Shown here: positions 55,223 through 64,000 of the stretch, piece after piece
Layout: every line of letters begins with the position of its first letter
How positions within the stretch are numbered: the first letter of the stretch is position 1
Assembly (NCBI GenBank): GCA_035578175.1
Contig: JAQMRL010000015.1
Coordinates: 19,243,172-19,307,171 of the forward strand
DNA from: Catonia carolina
Lineage: Eukaryota > Arthropoda > Insecta > Hemiptera > Achilidae
Direction: 5' to 3'
DNA length: 64,000 nucleotides
Made by a program: the position numbers and the translations under genes
The notes under the pieces: generated by a model
What the model saw: the letters and a program-made list of their open reading frames with translations, nothing else
Databases searched by the model: none
Told to the model about the DNA's origin: nothing

Positions 55223-56211
55223 TTTTTTGCGCCCTGGAGACTCCAGGAGAAGTATAGGACATGTCAGCTATAACACCTGAAATATAATAAGAATCACACA
55301 AAGTATCACTACACTACTATCAATAAAGAAATTCTTGTACGCTATAAAAAGTTTCACCGATCAAGTAATCTTTCAGATTCCTTTTAAAGGAATTCAAATC
55401 TTTACAACATTTTAAAAATTTGGGTAATTTATTCATGAATTTTCTCCCTGCATAAGTAGGTTTTTGTTCAAACAATTTTGTGGAGTGATTAGCAACATAA
55501 TAATCATTTCTGTTTCTCGTGTTATGATTGTGAACATTGAAATTTTGCATAAAATTATTTTGCCTAACATATATAATCACCTCAAAAATGTAAAGAGAGG
55601 AACTGTAAACAATTTAGGCTGCTTAAATAGTGGTGTGGATGACGTCAGCTGATTAGTTCCTACCATACACCTAATAGCTTTCTTTTGAATTTTAAAAACC
55701 CTATTCATATTACCCATGCTAGAATTACCCCATACTAGGATACCATAACGGATATGAGACAGAATGAGGCCATGATAAGCTGCTATTAGTAATTTTGTAT
55801 CATTTAATCTGGCAATTCGTTTTAGTGCAAATACCCCAGATGATATTTTACTACAAACTTGATTGGTATAGAAGTTCCAAGACAAAAATCTATCTAGAGA
55901 TACTCCTAGGAACTTCACTGTTTCTACATGCTCTAAACTATTATTATGAATAAATACATCCACTTCTCTACTTTCTTTAACGTTATGTTTATTTTTAAAC
56001 TGCAAGTACTGACACTTTTTCCCATTTACTGTTAATAACATTTGATTCAAGAACTGTACTACGGACTTTATGTTAACATGTATATTTACTTCAAGAGCAT
56101 CTACCAGTAAACTGTTACTGATTACTGAAGTATCATCAGCAAACAACAAAGCTCTGCCATTAGGTATGACTTCTGGTAGCCTATTAATATACAATAGAAA
56201 CAGAATTTGAC
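55222..56211 (-). mobile_element. CR1-like LINE, reverse transcriptase C-terminal part
   Basis: The coding frame begins at a truncation just before GQILFLLYINRLPEV and continues with LLFADDTSVIS, which is the catalytic box A-B region (FADD carries the two active-site aspartates). Then come VKFLGVSLDRFLSWNFYTNQ, KISSGVFALKRIA, GLILSHIRYGILVWGNSS and KIQKKAIRCMVG (205 codons, 55577-56194). A frameshift near 55578 leads to a second frame (55320-55580) with HNHNTRNRNDYYVA, YAGRKFMNKLPKFL and the terminal GETFYSVQEFLY. This order and the FYSVxEFL ending fit CR1-like LINEs. The 3' UTR has CTCCTGGAGTCTCCAGG and a short A tail at 55223-55232. Confidence 0.85.
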
Positions 56212-56416
56212 CTAAAACATGTACAGTAGGGCGATACCGGGTACTCAGCGCAGACGTTTAAAACCCCTCTGGCCAAGAGATCTTCTTGGCCAACTGTAGG
56301 ACTGTGGTGATGATTGCACGCTCCTTCAAGTAAATCAAGTTTTGGAACATTAGCTTCACATTTAGAAACTATTGTATTAATATAACAACAGATACTAAAT
56401 TTCAATGGAAAGTGTC
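56212..56416 (-). repeat. Repeat K, copy 2
   Basis: The inverted counterpart of 13584-13789, sharing the GGAGCGTGCAATCATCACCA core and the TTGGCCAAG..CTTGGCCA palindrome. It adjoins the 5' truncation point of the CR1-like LINE. Confidence 0.65.
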
Positions 56417-56499
56417 AAAAAAATACAATAAATAAGATAACGGGAATAAAAGGTTTCGAGTTTGCTTCTCTACTATTCTCTTCTCACTAGTAAGAGATT

Positions 56500-56709
56500 T
56501 TTCTCTGAGAGTAATGAATTTCATTATAATGAAATGAAGGTGTCATTTGCAGGGTGGAAAGTCGACGCTTTTCAAAGGGTTTGGCATGATAAGCATACTT
56601 TTCTACTCAGTGAAGAAGACAATTGTAAACCACCTCACTCCTTATTTTGCTTATTAAAGCCTCTAGAGGTTCAAACCAGCCTTTCGACTGATGACCTAAA
56701 CAACAACAC
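56500..56709 (+). mobile_element. Family C SINE, 5'-truncated
   Basis: It starts in the CTCTGAGAGTAATGAATTTC block, lacks about 18 bp (CAGCCAGACCCTGTGGTG), and ends GACCTAAACAACAACACC. Confidence 0.87.
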
Positions 56710-57889
56710 CGTGAAACACTTTAATGAGTTTCATATCACGGCCATACTAATAATTAACGAATGACATTCTAGTAATGTAAATGTCCACGACTATTAATGT
56801 ATAAAGTTTATTTATCAACATTTATTCCTATGAGAACATTTCAACTAATGGAGCAAGAACATGATTACATTACTAACATAGAAATAACGAGCATAATAAT
56901 CGTGATGAACTCTGTTCAGTTAGGTCAAATAAAAAACAAACATTGTAACAGGTGGAAGCTGAAGACAAGGTAACATAAACAGAAAACAAGCTAGGTCATT
57001 TGGTTAGCTCGACGATTGTTTTGTTTTTTTAATCTTTCATTTGATCTGTAACACATAGTAAAAAATTATTACATTTTATTTTTTTAGCTTTTATTTGTTA
57101 TTGGGAACTGTATTTTATTGACAACCACCCAATTCGTTCGCTGCTTGACGTAATTTGGCATGAATTTTTGAACCCGTACTCCCAATGGAGTTTGTTCAGG
57201 AATGGTCACCATATAAAGAAGCTTGCCCAACCAGTGTTGCTTAACAATTAGCGACTTTCTAACAGGTGACTCACTGGGCTGCCCGAAGGCCTAACGTACT
57301 GTATAAGTGAAAAATTTTCTATACTCATTACCCTCTTGAAGCCAAAGAAATCGTTTCTTTAAAGTACATTCATCTATATGATTTTTATTTTGTTGTAGAT
57401 AAAAAAAAAACAAAAATTAAAACATTGATTTCTGGTTTCTCCATTTTCAAATTCTTGTGGGTTTAAAATAAAATAAATCTTTATTTTCCAACGACCAAGA
57501 AAAGGAGAGATATCGTCAAGCATTTAATTGGCAACACAGATCTGCATAGGAGGCTTTCTCGTGTGAAACCGTTTGAACTGTTGTAACGAACAATACAAAG
57601 TTATTAAGTTGTTAGTTAATAGTTTTAATTGTTTATATTTTGAAGTGTTTAGTAAATATCAATGTTAAGTAAATAATTATAAACAGTGTACTCGAATATA
57701 TCGAACATAAACTAAAAACTATTAGTTGGTAAATTCTTAGATCAATTAAGTTAAAACAAAATTGTTAGTTAGTCTTAGGCTAGTCATAATATATTAAAAA
57801 AATCGTCAAGCATCTAATAACAAAGTCTATACACTTAAAAACTATTTTAGCAAACAATTTAAACAATTTTTACCTTATCTTGCCCAATA
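56710..57889. other. Spacer, possible LTR-like stretch
   Basis: CACCATATAAAGAAGCTTGC (about 57208) is TATA-like, and AAAATAAAATAAATCTTTAT (about 57466) resembles a polyadenylation region. No repeat partner or termini are visible, so I make no firm call. Confidence 0.25.
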
Positions 57890-58345
57890 TAGGGAAAAAA
57901 TATTATTTTCATGTCGATTTTTCGAATCGAGTTTTCACCGAAAATACAAGTTTTCAGACGCCCTAAACCAAACACAAATCATGTTTTACAGATTGATCTG
58001 TGTGTATGTGTGTATGTGTGTGTGTGTGTGTGCGCGCGCGCGCGTGTGTGTGTGTGTGTGTATAAACAAATATCTAAAAAACTGAATATCGTACAAAGTT
58101 GAAATTCGGAAATTTAGATAAGTACTTCAAGGGAAACCGACACTAACATTTTCATGAACTTTGATATAGGTCAACCGGAAGTTATAGTTAATTCGTGGAA
58201 TTTTTTAACTTTTTTACGATTTAGTCAAACAACGCTCTTACGATTTTTTAAAATTCCTCTCATACACTTCATTTTTTTATGCTCTGCAAGGTATGGTAAG
58301 CAGCGTGTCTGCTGAAATTCTTGGGAAGCCTGTGGTACCATTTTT
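57890..58345 (+). mobile_element. Family M fragment with expanded (GT)n
   Basis: M 5' region without the extreme terminus (CATGTCGATTTTTCGAATCG). The GT tract has grown to 64 bp with a (CG)n core (57999-58062). It ends near GCTGAAATTCTTGGGAAGCC. Confidence 0.82.
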
Positions 58346-59580
58346 ACATTTGAATTTTTTGTCGAACCATAGATTAAATACCCTTACATTCATCTCACTC
58401 AAATTAGCTAATAAGGCCTTTAACAATTCAGTTTTTATTTAATCAGTAAGAGTGATATTTGTGAATTTTTATGATTTTGCCTAAAATAGGATTTGATTTT
58501 TTCACAATCACAAAACTTTATCACTCTGTAGTATAAAATATTTATAAAACAAAAAATCTTTGGTTGAAAAGTCACGAAAAATACAGTACGGTTAACATTT
58601 AAGTAATAAAACAGAGTAAATCCATCATTACACTACGTAATTATTATTCCACCTATATCAAAATAAACGCAACTTTAATAACACGTATGTTATACAGTAT
58701 TGCATAACCATGTATAATAAGGCGCAAATGTCAAATGTTTTTATTTCAATCCATTAGATAGTCAAGGTCAGTTTCCAATATCACTTTAATAATATTACAG
58801 TGTTACTATGTTCATAATTTTATGGGAATTTTTTATGACATAATTACTTTAAAATATCACGAATTTATTGATTTATTTTATTTAAAAATCATAAAATACA
58901 TTGGACCTTCAAAATTTAAAATGATTTTTAAAAATATGGTTAATAAAAATTAAGTAATAATTTATTATTTAATTAATTTATTATATTAATTTTACAAATT
59001 TCAATGACACTGGTTCATTTTTGTGTTATGTAATTATTTTTAATAGATTTTTTAAATTTTCATTCATTTAAAATCTGTTACAAAATATCAATAAAATACA
59101 TGAAATTCTTAAATTTATTGGAGAAATAATTAAACAGCACGAAAGCTTATTCATGTGAAGAACGTCCCTTATCCTATACGCTGATTAATTAGTAAAAAAT
59201 AATTGAGTTAATGAACACTTTCAAACTTCAAAATCGGGGTCAAAATAATTTCAAAACATTAAGGAAAAAAGTGTATGAATTCAATCATATATATAATTAT
59301 TGAATATTACAATTTCAAATTATAATCTCAAATTGGATAAATTTATTTGAAATTGGTCAAACCCTAAAAATTGTGCGTTCTAAATTTTATTGAAATAAAG
59401 TTAAAAACAATCACGAATAAAGTGTTTCAGGTGTGGTTCATAATTGGACATGTTTTAAGAACTACTTGTCCTTGATTGTTTTTTTTTATTTTTCATCTAA
59501 CAATCTTGACCTACGTGTTGGTGTAGAAATCTACACGACAGATTTTTATGACAAATGTCCCGGATTTGATTTCCGGTCAA
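58346..59580. other. 1.2-kb A+T-rich spacer
   Basis: I see no gene. GGATTTGATTTCCGGTC near 59570 faintly resembles a tRNA-like B box, without supporting structure. Confidence 0.4.
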
Positions 59581-60262
59581 TTGCCTCTTAACTAGGCTCT
59601 ATAGAGAAAGATGCTTAAAATAAAAATTGTAGATTTTTTTAATTTCCTATAACTTTATTATAATATACACTTTTCTCATGCAATGCATACTACGACCACA
59701 ATCTTTAAACAAATTCCCTTTTTTTTACCGATTTTGATGAAAAAAAAATCACTAATTGGCACTAATTTAAGCGTTGTACAAATGTTTGAAATAAAAGATT
59801 TAAGTTTTTAAAAATTCTATAACTTTGATAAGTTTTACATATTTTCTCTTTAAATCCGCAATCTAAAAAAAAAAACATTTTTTCAATGAGAGTACAGGCC
59901 CACCAAGAATATCAGCAGACATGGACCATACCCTATCTTCTAGAGCATAAAAATTGTAGGAAATAAGGTGACATTTTTGAGAATATACGTGAAAAGTCAC
60001 ACAAATAAACTATTGCTTCCGGTTGACCGATTTTAATGAAATTTTCGTGTTGATTCCTCTTATCTAACCTAACTTAAGTTCCAAGTTTCTACTTCGTACG
60101 ATATTCTGTTCTTGCGATAGTTTTTTCACAAACACACACACACACATATACCAATCGTTGAAAACATGTTTTATTTTGTTCAGAGGGTCTGAAAACCAGT
60201 ATATCTGGTGAAAATTCGATTTCAAAATATTTACATGAAAACAATAATTTTCTTTCCGTATA
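59581..60262 (-). mobile_element. Family M, diverged copy, main part
   Basis: It starts within M at ACTAGGCTCTATAGAGAAAG, includes TTGCTTCCGGTTGACCGATT and the (CA)n stretch, and is interrupted just before the 5'-terminal hairpin. The remainder is at 60656-60690. Confidence 0.82.
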
Positions 60263-60655
60263 TAATAATAATAATAATAATATTTATTTATAACACTTTA
60301 TACAAATACAAAATTATATCTTGTCTACTAGGAATAAATAACCACCAACTGAAGTAAACGGTGGTTATATTAAAAAAAAAATATGTACATAAAAACAAGT
60401 TTACAAATGAATTACAAATCAATGTTGTCATCCACTACAAATGACAATTCAAATTGTAGCGGCAGCTACAGTGCATGTTAACTATATGTTTTTAACAACA
60501 ATAGCCAATCTTTAACCTTTCTTGAAAGTATTAACATATTAAGCTATTTTTAATTTCAATAGGCAACAGATTAAAACACTTCGGACCTAAATAAACAAAA
60601 GTTTTAGCAAAAAAGGATTTATTAACTATCGGTCGTACAAAAAGTTGTTGACTAT
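60263..60655 (-). mobile_element. CR1-like LINE 3' end inserted in family M
   Basis: The minus-strand translation shows SQQLFVRPIVNKSFFAKTFV, LGPKCFNLLPIEIKNSLI and FQERLKIGYCC before a stop, the carboxy end of a CR1-like protein. The 3' UTR leads to AATAAATATTATTATTATTA, an (ATT)n tail at 60262-60284. It separates M sequence CCGTATAT from TATATTCATATAGGGCAAGA. Confidence 0.68.
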
Positions 60656-60690
60656 ATTCATATAGGGCAAGAGAGAGTAAAATTATTTAC
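60656..60690 (-). mobile_element. Family M, terminal remainder
   Basis: TATATTCATATAGGGCAAGAG and AGAGTAAAA are the M terminus displaced by the LINE insertion. Confidence 0.8.
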
Positions 60691-61564
60691 AGACAAAAAT
60701 CTAAACATCCAAAATTATGATTCTAAATTATAAAAGATTTTGAAAAACAATATTACAACGTTTATAAAATAGATAAACAATACGTATGAGAGATCAAGTT
60801 AAATTATTGTAGAAAAACGAGTTCTAACCGCATACGAATAGGATGAACTGATTATGTGCGCATTACATTACTTTAGTTGACACGGTCGTGTGAATATGAA
60901 TGAAAAAGAAAGTAAAAAATAAAACCTAAAAGAAAACATTTTACTACATACACTTTTAAGGAAGAAAAAAGAAACAATTTAAAAATTATAAACATTAATA
61001 ATGATAGTTCTACGATTACAAAATGAACGAATTCAATTCATACGTTTTTTTTACATAAAAGTAGAAAATCTTCTTTAATAATTCTACCACGCAATGAAAT
61101 ATTTGTTACGGACATTTTTTTTAATGATTAACGAAAATGTTACTTTAATACATAAAACACACGTAAAAAACCTTTCATAAATACGGAAAACTACTATAGT
61201 TTGTTGCAATAGTGACAGTTTTATTACTGTATTTCTAATTATAATTATATTAATCATTGTAAGAGTATAGTAGTAATGCACTAATTAATTCATTAATACA
61301 ATTAATTAATCATTAATTAAGAAAATAATAATCCGGTTTACTCAACATTCTAATGTTGATTAATTTATATAGAACAATTGTGTTGGAATTTTGTACCATA
61401 TTTTTGATTTTAGAGTGGGGTTGACCAAAATTCCTGTGAATTGGTGATTTTTTTTGTGGCAGTTTTAATTGCCATCTATCATGTTGTTAGTTAGTTAGTA
61501 AGTTAGTAAGTTAGGTAATTAGTTAGTTAGTAAGTTTAGTTTACCTTGTAAGAAACTACAAGAT
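60691..61564. other. A+T-rich spacer with (TTAG)n
   Basis: The TTAG/AGTA-type microsatellite at 61484-61545 is not a TTAGG telomeric array. No gene is recognised. Confidence 0.4.
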
Positions 61565-62230
61565 ACAGGGTGATTCACGAAGATATGCAGAAACTTTAGG
61601 AGCTCATTATACATGTAAAAATAATGAAAAAAGTTTACATAAACATAGGTCCGGAAATGCTTCGTTTCCGAGTTAACGGGTAGTGAAAGTTTCGCCCGGA
61701 TTTCAGCTCACCAGGTGAATGAGGTCTTCCTAAAATTCTGGTAAGGTAGATCAAGGGGCGAATTCAATCATTTCTTATGGTTTTTGATCTGATAAATTGA
61801 ATAAAATAGGTCCCAGAACTGTAAGTTAAATAGTTTTTTAAGAAAACCAGTGTCAAATGCAAAAAATGGATTGAAAACACATTTTTTCATCTTTGGGCAA
61901 GAATAACTTTGTTATTTCAACAAAAAACAGTTACATTTTTTGAATAAAACATGTAAAAAATTTTATTCTGAACAAACCGGTGTAAATAAAGTACACAGAA
62001 AGCGAATAGATGTTTGATTAAATGAATTTTTATTCATATCAGTACAAAATAAAATGAACCGGAAAAACAAAGATAAAAATACATTTTTTAAACCTCTGTA
62101 GAACACGTATTTTTTAAGGTAGAACTACAATTCAAGTTTTGTTTGACAGAAAAAAAATGTGTATTATGTAAAATGTTTAATGAATTGTAAAAAATTCAAA
62201 AACTTTAAAAACATTTTCTTCTATTAGGGG
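61565..62230 (+). mobile_element. Family N repeat, copy 3
   Basis: The tip ATACAGGGTGATTCACGAAG is followed by AAACATAGGTCCGGAAATGC, GAGTTAACGGGTAGTGAAAG and AATAGGTCCCAGAACTGTAA, parallel to copies 1 and 2. The far end is undefined and no transposase is visible. Confidence 0.62.
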
Positions 62231-62647
62231 AGTTTAAAATGAATATCTTATCTATTTTACTGCAGACCTACTAATGCCTTCTCCACATTCCTCACCAAAC
62301 TTTCTAAACACTGCGTGATAAATGTAAACAATTGACGCAATCGGTTATTACAAATCTAAGAAATCTTTCCCAGTACAGATATCAAAAAAATATTTCACAT
62401 TTGGAATCCGCGTATGAAGTTGATTGAGTATAAACTTATAGTGTTAATTATTAATTAATAGTCATTTAGACTACTCTATATTATAAAGGTTTGTTATGGA
62501 TAAGGCGCGGAGGAGGGGAATGTTATTGGTTATGATGGCATTGATTGATCTAAAAAGCCAACGTTTTTGTATGTGCTGGTAGCAGTCAGAGCCCCATAAG
62601 AAATACATTGTCCTATACTATTCCGTTGTGTCAACTGAACGTACAAA

Positions 62648-63291
62648 TGACTATAGTCATGTAATTAAGCTATAGGCAATGTTACAGGTCACATTTATTT
62701 CTTATAAGGTTTATGATTATGCCCAAAACGGGCAGGTGGAATGTGTAAATTAATTGCACTCGATCTGTTGGTTCCAGGGCTAAAAAAATAGTTCTGTTTC
62801 TTATCACATAGTCAGCCACTTATATGACTGAACTATTTAAGAACATAAGAGGTAGAGGTGTAAATGACACTAGTCAGAGTTATCTTCTCTGAGAGTAATA
62901 AATTTCACTATGCAGCCAGACCCTGTGGTGAATGAAATGAAGGTGTCATTTGCAGGGTGGAAAGTGAGTGCTTTTAAGAGGGCCTGGCATACTGATAAGC
63001 ATACTCTTTTAACTCAGTGAGGAAGGCAATGGTAAACCACCTTACTCCTCGTTTTTACTTAGTAAAACCTCTAGAGGTTCAAACTATTCGGCTGTTGACC
63101 TAAACAACAACAATAAGGTTTATGAAGAAAACATTTTCTCGGAATAAACCACAGCTTACAAAATGTATGTAGAAACTGCACGGTAGTGAAATGTACGAGT
63201 AGTGTCTCACTGTTGAGATTGGCAGCACTGCAAATATTTCACTTCCCTTCCACACAGCCCATACATACGCAAAAGGCAATCTCGTGGCTTC
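62648..63291 (+). mobile_element. Element D, copy 4, 5'-truncated with family C insertion
   Basis: The 3' portion of D (ATGTAATTAAGCTATAGGCA, CATTTTCTCGGAATAAACCA, ending GGCAATCTCGTGGCTTCAG) is split by a C SINE at 62717-63112. Confidence 0.8.
62704..63125 (+). mobile_element. Family C SINE inserted in element D copy 4, 13-bp TSD
   Basis: The element spans 62717-63112. ATAAGGTTTATGA repeats exactly at 62704-62716 and 63113-63125. The 3' end is CCTAAACAACAACA. Confidence 0.95.
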
Positions 63292-63330
63292 AGTATCTAT
63301 AATATATGACATAAAGTAGTAAACGAAATA

Positions 63331-64000
63331 TACAGGGTGATTTTTTAGTCCTGTTACCCAATTGTAAATGTCTGGTAATTTTTTTCTAAGAAAGGGATAT
63401 TTTGTTTTGTGACACAAAGTTGGTAGCCCTACTCAACCGGTATAGATACGACAGTTTGAGTTGATTCTCCTTGAGTTGCGTAAAATTTTGTGCTTTTTCC
63501 AGTTGTGTTACGAACAGAATATATTTTACCCTAGAACAACGGGTTTTCATTCTTGAACAATATTTTGCAACAAAATCGTATGCGAGTGTAAAAGAATCAT
63601 TTCAAATTAAATTTTTTGGTGTTCCTCCACTCTATTCTAGTCAATTTCTAGGCTAACTAACTGATTTTTAGAGGCAGGTATTGTTTGCAGCAGAAAACGT
63701 AGTGGTCGACCAACTCTCTTGACAGATGACGTTAAGAGAATGTGAAAACAAGATTGCTCAATTCTCCATGGAAAAGTTTACAAAAACTTTCCTCGCATGT
63801 TGATTTGTCATGTTCGAGTGCTCAGAAAGCTGCTAAAAAATTGAAATTGTATCCGTATCACATACGGTTAGTTCTAGAGCTTCAGCCTCCAGATTTAAAC
63901 AAGAGATTGTTTTAGGATAAAAGATATTCTGTTCGTAGCACGACCGGAAATGGCACAAAATTTTACACAGCTCAAGGAGAATCAACTCACACTGCCATAT
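63331..64000 (+). mobile_element. Mariner-like relic, second copy, cut by window edge
   Basis: It starts TACAGGGTGATTTTTTAGTC at 63331 and parallels the element at 43547-44330 in the opposite orientation. By comparison, about 115 bp of the right TIR lie beyond the window. Confidence 0.9.
63471..63950 (+). pseudogene. Mariner-like transposase N-terminal relic, second copy
   Basis: This is the same arrangement as the first copy: FTLEQRVFILEQYFATKSYA and SVKESFQIKF, then, after shifts, GRPTLLTDDVKR and CSSAQKAAKKLKLYPYHIRL. It is followed by the inverted TIR with no DDE region. Both copies share the same deletion, so the deleted form itself was mobilised. Confidence 0.83.

Noticed and set aside
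59490..59580. tRNA-like stretch ending GGATTTGATTTCCGG
   Set aside because: Only a weak B-box resemblance. There is no A box at the right distance and no SINE tail.
61484..61545. Possible telomeric repeat
   Set aside because: The unit is TTAG/AGTTAGTA-like and irregular. It is not a TTAGG array of the insect telomere type.

Overview
This window looks like a TE-dense intergenic stretch of a large, A+T-rich arthropod genome, most likely an insect. The evidence is the combination of tRNA-derived SINEs, jockey-like, RTE-like and CR1-like LINE 3' ends, Tc1/mariner and pogo relics, (AT)n-rich spacers and no prokaryotic gene structure. I do not recognise the species. No intact host gene, tRNA gene, rRNA or CRISPR array is visible. 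Almost every open reading frame of 60 to 120 codons is chance or the translation of a repeat. Family letters used below (A, B, C, D, K, M, N, S) are my own labels.

Layout. 0.6-8.5 kb: jockey-like LINE 3' end, SINE-A, a pogo/Tigger relic, a family-C SINE, a 951-bp mariner-like element with matching 27-bp TIRs, a SINE-B split by a LINE, and a TIR element (D) coding a helix-turn-helix protein. 8.5-25 kb: family N with an internal tandem duplication, many C copies, family K, LINE ends, a decayed coding sequence at 17.8-18.3 kb, an RTE-like LINE C-terminus and a mariner C-terminus. 25-33 kb: SINE-B copies, a jockey-like ORF, and three of the four long copies of the 0.95-kb family M, two of them inside a 1.75-kb tandem duplication that also carries an LTR-like segment. 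33-48 kb: more C and D copies, LINE tails (one grown into a 325-bp polypyrimidine tract) and a 780-bp mariner relic with about 200-bp TIRs. 48-64 kb: a retrocopy inserted in a C element, a C-in-C nested pair, a modular repeat with a covarying GC-rich hairpin, a CR1-like reverse transcriptase fragment, more M pieces, N, D and a second mariner relic cut by the window edge.

Family C dominates, with about 25 copies in 64 kb. Target-site duplications of 9-13 bp, 5' truncations and a CAA-rich 3' end show that it is a LINE-mobilised retroposon. Family M has the architecture of a non-autonomous Helitron2/Helentron-like element: an asymmetric inverted repeat, a 3' hairpin, T-rich ends and an internal microsatellite. 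Nested insertions give a relative chronology: SINE-B before a jockey-like LINE, D before C, M+LTR duplication before C, C before C, C before SINE-A, C before a retrocopied mRNA, and M before a CR1-like LINE.
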